From Selaginella tamariscina (taxonomy: Eukaryota > Streptophyta > Lycopodiopsida > Selaginellales > Selaginellaceae): a stretch of DNA of 64,000 bases. The stretch covers positions 19,378 to 83,377 of the forward strand of contig PUQB01000867.1 of NCBI GenBank assembly GCA_003024785.1, read 5' to 3'. Position numbers and translations under genes: made by a program. Below the pieces are notes generated by a model. It ran no database searches. It worked only from the letters and a program-made list of their open reading frames with translations, and was not told the origin of the DNA. Within the stretch, counting starts at the first letter, position 1. The number at the start of each line of letters is the position of its first letter. This document shows positions 10,935 through 21,906 of this stretch, piece by piece.

Positions 10935-12765
10935 ATGGAATCGATGGACGAGTACACCGACACAATGAGTACGTCTGCAATGGCGATCAATACGGCATCC
11001 CAATCAGAATCGACAGTTTCAATTCCCCTCACACCAATACTCTATCGTATTGTTCGTCCGGCACCAACACTCATCTCGGACATACGAGAATGGATCCAAA
11101 GGATGCAGTTGGAGCAATATTTTGAAACGTTTGTACACAAATGATTGGATCAACAAGGTGAACACTAATTGATCAGGCGATTAAGGCATACATACCGCGA
11201 TACAAGGCTTATAACTACAAGGCGGGGCATTTGCGTTCACAAGTAAGCTTATTCAAGATGTCTTTGAATTCCCAATCCAGACATCTCATACGATCCAATT
11301 CCACAAGCCACAATACGTCCATCCTACACTGATAATTTTGGCAAGTTTCTCCAGAAGCAGAAGACGGTGAATGTAGCACCAACATCAATTTACTTGAACC
11401 TTATAAGAGTCGTATTAAGGCTATCACCACTGCGTTCGCTTTCTGCAAAACACCGGCAGGAATTAATAAGGAGATTGGGTATGTATATCATCTATCTGAA
11501 CAGGACAGAAACCGGATTGGGGGGAGCTAGTTGTAGTAGGGCTGCAACGTGAGCTGAACACTCTACATAACCCCAAAAGCAAGAACAAGGAGACGTCCGT
11601 ATTTTCGTGCTTCATCACATTTTAACAACTCTCAACATTATGTATGCGGACTTAGCACCGACAGGTACACTGGTACTCACAACAAGGATGGGCTTTTGGT
11701 TAGGTTTTACCAATCAGTACCCAGATAATGTTTTTCAACATCCGTAATTTGGACGCACCACTACCAACTAAGCTGAAAAACGGACCACGTACACAAACAA
11801 AGAAGCCAGAAGAACCGCAGTCCAAGGCCTGAAATCATACTCGAGTTTGTGGACGAGGAGGAGGATGATGATCAAGTATTGCAGAGGAGACCTTTACCTC
11901 AAGGAGGGACCAGCGAAGTATGCGTAACAAGCCCATGGCATCAACTTCTGTACCAACACAAAGTGTGAAGAACAACACCACCAGATCGCAGTCAGCCCAC
12001 AGCACCAACTTCAACAACACCCATGGAGTGTGGGGGAGTCTGCTCCATTCGACAATACGGGCCCTACCGTAGTTCTGTCACCACCATCAGTTCAACATCA
12101 AACTACGGCAGGTACATCTTCTCATATCATACCACCACAGATAATACCTCTAGCACAGCAAGTACGGGAGTCAGTAGTACGGCAATCAGGACAAGAATGG
12201 ATTCGGCAGAACCGACACTTGGACAATCTGCCAAGAACGACATTCACAATAAGAGCAGGACCCATAGCAACCCTATTCACCAATACAACAGATGGGACAT
12301 CATGCTTTGATCGTCAAAACGGGACATCTCAAGGAGTTCGAAGTGCACTCGTTGATCAGACTGCTTCACCCGGATTACCACCGCAAGACCCACCGCAGGA
12401 TACTACTCTCGAAGGTCAGCTTTCACACCTTCGTAGTGTCATTGATTCATCACCCAATAGGTAGCACTTCAACGAGCAAACACTACTATTAGTCAGCAAC
12501 TTCATGACCGCTGTAATACGATCGACAAGCAATTCTTGAGCAGTCGAACATTATACGACATTTGTATGACCAAAACAAGGTACTCATGGACACCGTACAC
12601 ACACTAGTTGACCAAGTCCGTAATATCCATGAGAAGATGAGCGACTTCAACCTAGCAGCTACTCCAACATCGGACGATGCGGACGAAGTACGTAAATTAC
12701 GCGAGGAGAACCACAAGCTGAAGAACTTCGTCGCTTCCATGTGCGGAACAGCAGGCACATCGTAA
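10935..12765 (+). pseudogene. gypsy-1 extra 3' ORF region, function unknown
   Basis: About 1.8 kb between integrase and the 3' LTR shows protein-like frames interrupted by shifts. It starts MESMDEYTDTMSTSAMAI (10,935). It includes a Pro/Gln/Thr-rich segment (12,030-12,464). It ends in a charged, probably coiled-coil segment (12,562-12,765, with VDQVRNIHEKMSDF and EVRKLREENHKLKNF). Extra ORFs at this position are known in Tat/Athila-type plant elements, but I do not recognise this protein. No membrane anchor is obvious in the likely frame, so an envelope role is not supported. Confidence 0.55.
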
Positions 12766-12797
12766 GGTTGCATAGGGGCGATGCAACACTTCCAGTT

Positions 12798-12805
12798 TGG
12801 GGGGA
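12798..12805 (+). other. gypsy-1 polypurine tract
   Basis: TGGGGGGA lies directly before the 3' LTR start TGTTAGG. This is the expected primer site for plus-strand DNA synthesis. Confidence 0.85.
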
Positions 12806-13399
12806 TGTTAGGATCATAGTTAAACATTGATAATATTTTCTGTTATTTCATGAGCAATATAATGGGAAAATACCAAAAACAATATATATTGTTGAAAATC
12901 GAGAGTGGTAAGGATATACCGGAGTACGACTAAACTTAATACCGCAATATGAGTTGTCATTGCAATACGATACCAACGGATACGGCATGTTTGGATAAGG
13001 ATAAGGAGTTACAATAACTGAATGGATAACGTTGAGAGGCAGTTGCGATAATTGCTAGTATGGACCTAGAGTATGGGTATAAATAGACCAGAATTAGGAC
13101 TAGAAGGGGATCCTGAGTATACTGTTATTTGTACCATGTGTTGTGCGTGGACATAATATAAGTTTCCTTTCTCTCTCAATACATCTATCTCTTACTCATA
13201 TTTCTATTATGTGGTATACTATTCCTATCCCAATATTGTGACGGGATCCATTAGTACTATTGCCTATTATACACCTTGCCATCCTTACCTTTTCCGACCT
13301 TCTGATGTCTGATTTTTCTATCTTATTCCGGTGGACCCTTAACAAGGTTTGTCGAAGGCAATCTTACCTATGGCAGATGGTAGGATTTGAAGGTTCAAT
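12806..13399 (+). repeat. gypsy-1 3' LTR
   Basis: It begins TGTTAGGATC like the 5' LTR, with many point differences and small indels. It ends just before the AATAC target duplication. The last bases differ from the 5' LTR (GGTTCAAT against GGTTCAACA), so the exact terminal base is uncertain by one or two. Confidence 0.92.
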
Positions 13400-14040
13400 A
13401 ATACACACATAGTAGACTGGTGACGTGCGTGCACATAGGCAAACCTTCTTCAGTTCGTGGCCAGCCAATAATGGTTCACCACGAACCCCACAGTGACAAC
13501 AGCTGGCCGTGGCTCCTTTGGAGACTTCCTATAAGTTATACTGCTATTGACTAGGTTTGCGGCGAACTCAATTGAGTTCGTGGCTCCTGCCATTGACTTC
13601 CTGCTAGTCAATGCATACCAAAACTGGTTTCCCCATGGGTTTGTGGTCAGTCACCGGCTCATTGACTAACCGATGACTCATTTTTTTAAATCAGAGAAGG
13701 CCAGCCCCATTTATGATGATTACCAGGTATGTTATTCATATAAACAAAAACAAAAAAGTTCTGAGTGAGCCATTCGCTTAAGTATACGTGCAAGTAACCG
13801 TTTATTTGTGTGTGTGTGTGGGTGTGTTGTGTTTGTGTTTATATATGCATGTTAATGTATCTTTTAGAAGGATATACACACAATTTCTACACCTCTCCGT
13901 AACGTATACATAGTAGAAAATGTAACTCTTCTATGTAAGTATGTTAACGAAGGGATTGTATGTGAGTTGCCTTAGTATGTACTGTATAAAAGAAGTTTTG
14001 TCCTCTTTACTATCGAACACGAACCACTCAAATTACAAAT

Positions 14041-14112
14041 GGGGCAAAGAAAAGCAAGAATGGCTAAGATGAGAAGGACGGGATTCGAGAGAATGTTGGG
14101 GAGAGGAGAGAG
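14041..14112 (+). pseudogene. Stray fragment of PPR C-terminal repeat
   Basis: The sequence matches the lysine-rich tail repeat of the PPR genes (GAKKSKK...KDGIRENVGE), with a shift in the middle. The inverted copy at 42,465-42,566 is at the same place in the other monomer, so the fragment arrived before the large duplication. No other PPR sequence is next to it. Confidence 0.75.
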
Positions 14113-14475
14113 TGTGGAGAAGAAAGACGGGAAATAGCATAATCCTACTGATATTTTATTTATATATACCTATATACACTTTTCAATTCTTAAGTTTATT
14201 TGGACAGAAATATTATTAAAAAAACCTTTTTAATATAAATGTTGGTTTTTAGAATAAAAATTATTTTAATATCATGTTTATAAACTAATTATAATTTTTT
14301 AAAATAATTTTAAGAAGCGTGTGAGTTGAAGTTACACTGTTTTTGATTGGTTGTTGGATGGTACACAGACCAGGAGTGCAGTTTACTTTTGTGTCCGCAC
14401 GCACTGTACATTTTTCGACGTACACATTATATACGTATATACACATGTAATCATAATTCTATATATGTTGTATGT

Positions 14476-14506
<31 letters not shown>

Positions 14507-14889
14507 TGTATGTATGATGTATGTGTATGCGATGGCAGTAATGCAGGATCAAATGAGACATAACAGCCTATGCCGGGGAACTTGACAAATTATATGCTTC
14601 TTTTCCTCCTGGTCATGGTTTTGAGAGCTCATACTGCTCATTATCTTCCCATCTTTCGCTCGAGTACCTTCATAACGTTCCTCACACATTGATGGCACTC
14701 TCCCATCTCACCACATTATCCAACAAGGGGTCAGCCTGCCAGAGGAACTCTGCTCTTTGCTTCCATCCCGACGAATAAAAACGAGTGAACACCTCTTGCT
14801 AATACTGTATTTTTTTACACTATTGAAGAACATAAATAAGTAGATTATAAAGGTAGAACCTTCAGCTTGGATGAACTTGGGATGGGCAA

Positions 14890-14910
14890 AAACCCTAACC
14901 CTTAGGGTTT
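14890..14910 (+). promoter_or_regulatory. Paired telo-boxes upstream of the RRM gene
   Basis: AAACCCTAA (14,890-14,898) and its complement TTAGGGTTT (14,902-14,910) lie head to head just before the start codon at 14,919. Telo-boxes are known in promoters of plant translation- and ribosome-related genes. The copy at 41,525-41,545 retains them. Confidence 0.6.
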
Positions 14911-14918
14911 ATGAGGAA

Positions 14919-17236
14919 ATGGCTATGGCGATGAATGGTTGTTCATGGGCGCCCTGTGGATTTCTCCTACCAAATCCTTCACTTCATAAGATACGGCTAC
15001 AGGTATGCTGTATAATGCTGTGATTTTCTAAATTTAAATGTGTAGTTTTTGTAATGTATGTGTATGTGTGTGTGTGTCTATATATATAATCTGTGTGTAT
15101 TTGTGTGTGAAGATTTGCATATAAACACACCACATGCACGCACATACACATAATTATCTGCTAGCTTCCTGCCCATTTAATTTGAAACCTACACACACAC
15201 ACATACGTGTGTTTGTTTCATCGTATGTTATAGGATATGTAAGGCAGAGAGCACTGCCAAGAAACAGCCAGTTCAAAGAAGACATCTGTAGACAAAAAGA
15301 CATCGGTAATCTCCACACACGCACGCAACGCACACATACACCACACACTCATGTTATGTTATTTAGGAAAAGAAAAACAAGCCTCAGAAGACCAGCAAGG
15401 ATGAGAACACGTATATACAATCCGAATATGTCTCAGTGGATAAAGAACGTTCCCCAGGATTCGGAGTTGGTAAACAATATGATACACCTCTCGAGGATGA
15501 GATGATGGCCGACATTGAAAAGGAAAGGGAGCTCCGCACAATTGCAAAAGCGAAAAGAAATGAAAAGAATAATGTAAGTATACTATTATTACATAGTTCA
15601 TACTTCATTATTGTTAATCCTACATATGTATTATCTCTTTATGCTCGTTATGTACTTTTTATGATAATATTAATCTTATTGTATATATTAAGGAATCTCA
15701 AGAATCCGGGAAGACGTCAAAGCCACTAGCCAGAATTACTCTCAATGGAGGAAAAGTTACAGATAAGAAAATTGACAAGCCTGTAGTAAGAAAACCAGGT
15801 AATTTCTTCAACACCACGCACGCACGCACGCGCACACAACTTGAATGTGAAACAGAGCAATTACCGGATGGTGTTAGAGTGAAAGTTACTCATTTACCAA
15901 AAAAGAAGAACATCACAAGAGATCTCCAAGCTGCATTTAAGGACGTACAGGGCCTTCTACACATGAAACCAAATGAACTAGCCAACAAGAAGACTAGAGA
16001 ACCTCTCTGTAAAGGATCTGCAATCCTCACTTTTGCAACCGAAAGAAACGCCAAACAGTTAAGTGTGTGTATCTGTGTGTGTGCATATATATTAATTTGT
16101 TACTAGCTTTCTGGAGAAGTTCCAAGGAAGGAGGCTTATGTTTGGGAAGCTGGAAAAGAAAGTGGGCTATGAACTGCATAGTAAGGTAGAAGTAAAGAAA
16201 CCTCAAACAGGACAGAGAATGAAGATCAGGACGGAAGAGACACAGGGTTCCTCACCCCATTATTCAGGTAAACAGAACCATGTGCAGGTATCAGCTACAG
16301 ATGCAGAACAGGAAAGCTCGGAAGATGATGAAGAAGATGAAGGCTATAAACTTACTGTTTCAGGCGGATCACATTCTGATATAAACGACCAGAGTATTTC
16401 AGAGAACACAGAGGAGTATACAAGCTCAGAGGAGGAAGTGTTTGAAGCTACAAGCTCCGGAAATGTCCGGGACGAAATAGATGGTGCAGTAGTGTTAGAA
16501 AGTGTATATTCAGAAGATGATGAGACAGTCCAGACTTCAGAAGACGAGGCAGACGAAGAGCTTACTCCTTCCTCGACTTACACTATGGAGATAGAATACA
16601 GTGAAGACAGTGAAGAATATGACAGTGAGGATTTCACATCAGACGAGGAGGGCTACGAACAAGATGGCGAACAGGAGGACATCGAGAAGCTGGTTGGCAA
16701 CGGAGGGAGTATATAGAGGTGGATGTTTCGGCTCCATTGAGTGCCAAGGACCTGGATGGAGATGCAGAGCAGATTAACGAGAAGATTACTGTTCTTGAGG
16801 AGCAAATTTCTAAGCTTGAGAAGAAACTGAGGAGGAAGAAGTCCAAGAGATTGAAGATGAGATTCGCAAGGTATGTCTGTGCGTGCGTGTGCCTGTTCTT
16901 ATAAGCAAGACTGTTCTATGCATAAGCATAGAACACACACACACACACATTTTGTCGAGTGCAGCTGAGGAGGAGAAGATTGAGCATTTTAGAAAGGAGG
17001 GTATTTGCGAGAATAGTTGCAGCAAGGGAGGCTTCCGTGCAAAGAGGGAGAGAAGATTGGCAGCTGCTGAGAAACACTCCAAGAAAACTGGACGTAAGTT
17101 TGTTTGTTTAGATTGTGTGTGTATGTGTGTTTATGTGTGTGTGTGATTCTTATGTGACTTGTTTTCACTTAAAAACAGTAAATTACAAATAGACGAGGAG
17201 CAAATGAAAGGTGTCATCTCCAAGCACTTCGAGTAA
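14919..17236 (+). pseudogene. Plastid-type RRM RNA-binding protein gene, copy 1, disrupted
   Basis: Eight exons are inferred by comparison with 39,261-41,516: 14,919-15,002, 15,234-15,305, 15,367-15,573, 15,693-15,798, 15,856-16,057, 16,107-16,870, about 16,965-17,093 and 17,179-17,236. Exon 1 (MAMAMNGCSWAPCGFLLPNP) looks like a plastid transit peptide. Exons 5-6 form an RRM: VRVKVTHLPKKKNITRDL, RNP1-like CKGSAILTFA, then FLEKFQGRRLMFG. A long acidic Ser/Glu/Asp stretch follows, then a coiled coil and a basic C-terminus. The domain plan resembles plant plastid 23S rRNA-processing RBD proteins; that assignment is tentative. Small deletions in exons 2 and 3 and near 16,705 break the frame; several are run-length changes. 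Introns are GT-microsatellite-rich. Confidence 0.7.
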
Positions 17237-17291
17237 ACCAATAAAAAGGAAAGAGAAAGACACATTTTTTATGTTATGTACTTTTTGTATT

Positions 17292-17450
17292 GGGAGAGCT
17301 CGGAATATACAAATGTGTATATCCATTATTTAGAAACCCTAACTATATATATAAGAGTCAGTGTTCAGATTGAATTCAATTGGACGATTATTAAAATTCA
17401 CTATGCTAATAATAATATGTGCACATGTAGCCGTACATGTGGATTTTGCA
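17292..17450 (-). repeat. gypsy-3 3' LTR (left end)
   Basis: It starts GGGAGAGCTCGGAATATAC, against TGTGAGAGCTCGGAATATAC in the right copy, and ends TTTTGCA. A base seems to be lost at its outer edge. It is directly followed at 17,451-17,467 by TCATCCCCTTCTCTCTC, the complement of a polypurine tract, which fixes the minus orientation. Confidence 0.85.
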
Positions 17451-17869
17451 TCATCCCCTTCTCTCTCAAAAGGATGTAAGTTGATTAGGGTTCTCTTGTA
17501 GATGGGCTTGGATTTGAAGGAACATCAGGAGGAGGCACTGGTGGATCTGTAGGCGGCATAACTTGTTCTCGTTGCACAAAATGCTTCAACTGTTGCATGT
17601 ACAATCTCCAAAGGATCGGGTTGAATGTCATGTCAAACCTCATAAATCTACGTCCTACTTGCCGTAACACTCAATACGGTCCTTTCCACTGAGGAAGGAG
17701 ACTCTTAACTAAACCACGTACCGTAAACTTGAGAAAATGAACAACACTAGTTCATTAACCTTGTACTTCGCATAAGGACAATGGTGCGAGTTTGTAACGT
17801 TGTTGTTGTCATACTTGTACACGGCCCAAGTGTTCTGTTGACTCCGCATGAACCAATAGAAAGAATACT

Positions 17870-18800
17870 CGTCAGATACCGATCTCACGACCTAGCATCA
17901 GCAGTTTGCAATAACGAGAAGGCAAACCCAACTCCATTGGCAATACCGGGTCATGACCATACAAGAGTTTATATGGAGAAGTACCAATGGAACTTTGTAC
18001 TCCAGTGACATAAACATATCAGAAGACGGCAGATAACCATCCCAATCTGAATGATGAAAGTTCATATACTTCGCAATCATCCTCTTGAAAGTTCTGACGA
18101 GCCGTTCTACTAAACCATTTGTCTGAGGATAATAAGCACTTGTAGTGTGGCGTATCCCTAGTCGAGACGTCAAAACATGAAATGCCTTAGCCATAAATGC
18201 AAGATCATTATCCAAGAGAATTTGTTCCAAACAAGAATGCTGAAACACAACCTGATTAAGGAGAAACTGACCAATAGTAGAAGCAGTCGCACTAGCAAAA
18301 GCATCAACTTCTACCAACGAGTTAGGTAATCAAAAGCAATAATAATGTACTCGTTGCCAGCAGTTAACCACGGAAAAGGTCCCATCAAATCAAATGCACC
18401 AACTCAAACGAACAAGAAACTGCAATTGACTCCAATCGTCCTTCCGAAGCACATGGGAGAGTATTGCGAGCTTGGCACCACACACAGTTATACGCACACC
18501 GAATCACATCTCCTCGCAACTCTGGCCAATAGAAAGATCTATGCAGCTTCTCCATCACACAACGATGTCCCATGTGCCGCCAAGAATAAGAGTCATGGTA
18601 AGCATGGAGGAAGCGTGAATGAAGACTGAAGGCCACCAACCGCAAAGGATCATCTGGATCAGTCCTCACAAAATAAGGAAGGTCGTAATGTAAATGCCTG
18701 AAAGGCAAGTCATCAGCAAGTGATACAAGATTCTCAAATCCATCACGAAGCCTTTGAATCCATGGCTCAACCTTTTGAGCTTCCTGAACCTCATCCAAAA
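17870..18800 (-). pseudogene. gypsy-3 integrase
   Basis: Read on the minus strand: an HHCC zinc region (HDSYSWRHMGHRCVMEKLHR...CAYNCVWCQ, about 18,590-18,460) and a catalytic core with LLDNDLAFMAKAFHVL (about 18,220) and YYPQTNGLVERLVRTF (about 18,135). The frame shifts around 18,320-18,385 and stops near 17,898. A Pro-rich C-terminal tail may lie at 17,485-17,670. Confidence 0.85.
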
Positions 18801-19029
18801 GACAGCAAATCTAACTTACATTCTATAGACACTAAACGTCAAGCACAGTAACTGCTGATGGTAAGAATTTTGTCCAAAAAGTCCACGGAAGCTAGAACAT
18901 CTGGTTCCTATGGGGCAACAAAGAGAGAGAAGGTGGAAGAGGAGCTCAAGAAAGAGCATCAGCATCAGCCATGGAACTTCTGGGTGATGAACAACTTCAA
19001 AGTCGTAATTTGAAGTTTCAAGGCCCACC

Positions 19030-20240
19030 GAACAATACGACTAAATTCTTCGCTTCAACAACGAAATGACTGCTGCATGATCGCCTTCCAACAACATCCG
19101 CAAGCCATGCAAGTAGGCATGGAGCTTCTCAAAACCCCAAATTGCTGATAACACTTCTTTTTTGTCGTGGAGTAGTTCACCTCTGCTGGCTGCAATGTAC
19201 GACTGATGTATGCAATGGGATGTCGTTGGCCAGGAACACTCATACTCTCCTGCATTAATACGCCCCGACCGATGTTAGAAGCATTTACACGCAAGATGAA
19301 AGGACAGGTGTAATCCGGGTACATCAACTAAAAGAGTCGTCAACAACTCTTTGAGATCTGTAAATGCCTGCTTGCAATCCTTAGACCAAACAAAAGAAGT
19401 CATTGACGACTTCAACAACGCCCACAACGATGCAGTACGATCTGAAAGATGATCCACAAAACGAATATATTGTACCTTACCAAGAAAGCGTTGCACATAT
19501 TCACACACTTTGGCGTAAGGAACTTCAAAATTGCAACTAATTTGTTAGGCAAACCTTCACGTGAAATGCGATAACCTAGATAAGTGTGTCCTTTGATCCA
19601 AACACACACTTAGATGGCTTCAACTTCAAATCAACTTCCCGCAGTCGATCCAAAACCTTACGTACATCACCAACATGCTCCTCCACGTTCCATCCAAATG
19701 GATCAAAATATCATTAATGAAATTGGCAGTCCTCTGGCATGTCACAAAAACCTCGTCCATCATACACTGAAAAGTTGCTGGAGCATTGCTCAAACCAAAA
19801 GGCATCACCAGGAACTCATACAAGCCAAATGGTGTTCGAAAACAGTCTTGGGAATGTCCATGTCAGCCATCGAAACTTGCCAATATCCAGAGGCGAGATC
19901 TAACTTGGTGAACCAACGGCTGCCCCCAGTCGATCCAAAAGGTCTGCAGTATGAGGAAGTGGGTACACATCTGAGACGTTACCTCATTTAATGGGCGATA
20001 GTCAATGCAGAATCGAACGCTCCATCAGGCTTCGTCACAAGATGAGGTTCGCACGCCCAAGGACTTCAAGATTTCCGGATAACCCTTCTCCAACATCTCT
20101 TTGACATTCGCTCGTAAGATCTTAAGCTCCTTTGGTGATCGACGCCGAACAGGTACCTTGATTGGCTAGCTTCTCCAGTTGGAATAGGGTGGCGTGTCGC
20201 AATCTTGGCCCCAGATGACAAGTTAAAGTTGAAAAGATCA
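19030..20240 (-). pseudogene. gypsy-3 reverse transcriptase and RNase H
   Basis: RT shows YEFLVMPFGLSNAPATFQ (about 19,820) and FINDILIH (about 19,715). The last is the catalytic FxDD box with its first Asp changed to Asn, so this polymerase would be inactive even without the frameshifts. RNase H shows RVNASNIGRGVLMQ (about 19,290) and HPIAYISRTLQPAEVNYSTT (about 19,225). Confidence 0.85.
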
Positions 20241-20399
20241 GCATACTCCTTCTTGAGTTAATTAACAATTGCAGCACAACGATCATCTGATGGATCCAGA
20301 GAAGGAAAGAAGAACATGAAGGGAAAATGGTTGGAAGTAGGGGTGAGACAAAAGTGATGGAAGCAGAGGTGGAAGCAGATAAACGAAGTGGAATAGAAG

Positions 20400-20730
20400 T
20401 AAGAGGAATGAAAGAAATACGAGGGAGAGTCAAACATGGGAGAGACTTTTCAAAGTTACACTTGGCATGATTGCCAGTCAACCAATCCATACCAAGGATA
20501 AGGTAAAAAGCTTAACTCGACACCATCCGCAAAGATTGAACCTCAAGCTCACAATCGTCCACACGAATAACAATGTCAACTTCATCTTGCGAACAAGCAT
20601 GAGTGTCCGTTGCCGTACATAATGAAGACTGGTTCTACCGCACACGCAAATGAAGGCTGCAACGTGTAACAACAGATTGAGAAATAAAGGACAAACTCGA
20701 ACCTGTATCCACCAACACTGAAAGAAAATA
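20400..20730 (-). pseudogene. gypsy-3 aspartic protease
   Basis: The active-site motif VLVDTGSSLSFISQSVV is readable at about 20,720-20,670 on the minus strand, followed by LILGMDWL near 20,490. A stop interrupts it. It would process Gag-Pol in an intact element. Confidence 0.8.
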
Positions 20731-20869
20731 AGATGTGGTGTGTGATTAAATCGAGATTGAAAAGTGAAGACCGGATGATTTAGTGCCGAGTGAACCCCTT
20801 GATGATACTCCCAAAAGAAAGACGAAGGGGTCACTAATTTATTCGCACGAGGACCCTCCTCTACTCGTG

Positions 20870-21337
20870 CGATTTGTCATTTCCCAGAAGATCCACCGCA
20901 TCACAACTTCCACTGCAGCAACACCAATCGACGTTGTTGACGCCATGGCCTCCACCCTAGAAATGGGAGATGCCAATGGAACCGTTGAACGCCGATATGT
21001 GTGTCCAACCTCAACACATGCCCAACAATGAACTGCACGTCCACGTCCTCATCCACGGGCCCAACCTTGTGCTAGTACACGAGCGGCAACAACCTCAACC
21101 TCCATCGGAGCAAGTTCATCCCCAACATGAAGTGGAACGAGAGCACGTGAAGGTGCAAGTGGGAGAGGTGACAACTCATATCGTTGTGCCAGCCTCAAAG
21201 TTCGTCAAGAGTCACTGGAGCTAGTGCATGCACAAGCCCCACAAGGTCTTGACGAAGTGCTAGCCACAACATACCTAACTTGATATGTTCCAACATGTTA
21301 GGTTTTGCACGCAGCAAAAGGCTTCAAAAGCGAACAC
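20870..21337 (-). pseudogene. gypsy-3 gag, 3' part
   Basis: Gag downstream of the gypsy-2 insertion. A degenerate zinc knuckle (CWACVEVGH) is readable at about 21,045-21,010 on the minus strand, with its last cysteine lost. It continues the Gag N-terminal part at 27,243-27,644. Confidence 0.6.
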
Positions 21338-21818
21338 AGTTACGACTGGATACAAGATGCAGGATTCTGGATAAGGATACAGGATATGGTTACAGGATAT
21401 GCCTATAGGATATACTTACAAGATATGCTTACATGATATTCTACAGGAAGATATGCCTACAGAATATGCTACAAGATATGTTTAGAGGATAAGGGTCACC
21501 ATTTTAAGCTCATGACTAGATTAGGCTCATGACTAGATTAGCTCTTGGAGTTATGAGCATAAAAGCTTCGACCTAATTATTGTACAATCAGTTACTATCA
21601 ACACAGTCATTCTACGATCATTCTTGTTCCTTGTTCTTGTTTTGCTCTTGTTTGCTCCTTACCTCCTGCTCTTGTCTTGTTCCTGGTTCTCATCCTACTT
21701 CTGGTTCCTAGTTCTTGTCCTACTCCAGTTCCTGTCCTGCTCCTTGTCCTGTTCCTGAGTCAAGCTTCCTTGTTCTCGAAATCCTGCTCACTTCTTGTTC
21801 CTGGATTGTGGCTTGACA
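21338..21818 (+). repeat. gypsy-2 copy 1 5' LTR with 13-bp tandem array
   Basis: It ends GGCTTGACA. The outer edge is mutated (AGTTACGAC for TGTCACGAC). U3 holds a degenerate array of a 13-bp unit, CAGGATATGCCTA, at about 21,375-21,495. A tandem CTCATGACTAGATTAG follows, then a TATA-like GCATAAAAGC near 21,558. Confidence 0.9.
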
Positions 21819-21906
21819 GTTTGATAGTAACTGCTTTCATAACTTTCCGATTCCAGCTACTTTTTTTTTCCTTGGTTTTCCTTCTTCCTTTTTCCTTTCA
21901 TAGATC

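Larger units (their letters stand above)
4195..13399 (+). mobile_element. Ty3/gypsy LTR retrotransposon, gypsy-1
   Basis: A 9.2-kb element with two LTRs of about 600 bp and a 5-bp target duplication AATAC (4,190-4,194 and 13,400-13,404). The paralogous locus at 43,244-43,248 (GTATT on plus, i.e. AATAC inverted) is an uninterrupted empty site. Internal order is gag, protease, reverse transcriptase, RNase H, integrase, then about 2.4 kb of extra sequence before the polypurine tract. Protease DGGSGVNI and an extra 3' region are typical of plant non-chromoviral (Tat/Athila-like) elements; that lineage call is inference. Many frameshifts make it inactive. Confidence 0.95.
13405..14918 (+). other. 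Intergenic spacer of monomer, with short palindromes
   Basis: This spacer matches 41,517-43,243 in inverted orientation. At 13,440-13,690 it holds clustered short inverted repeats, including a perfect 18-bp palindrome at 13,563-13,580 and GTTCGTGG/CCACGAAC arms at about 13,455-13,489. At 14,041-14,112 it holds a fragment of the PPR-gene tail repeat. Microsatellites lie at 13,808-13,830 and 14,478-14,520. A conserved, possibly once-coding stretch (14,560-14,790) was not identified. No intact gene is seen. Confidence 0.7.

Noticed and set aside
10859..11125. Frame with a signal-peptide-like start inside gypsy-1 extra region, suggesting an envelope
   Set aside because: The hydrophobic run comes from translating the pyrimidine-rich leader. 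The overlapping frame from 10,935 fits the downstream coding pattern better, and no membrane anchor follows.
11068..11144. Weak SAM-domain-like stretch (IREWIQRMQLEQYFETF) in gypsy-1
   Set aside because: The match covers less than half a domain and the frame stops at once; it is not enough for a call.
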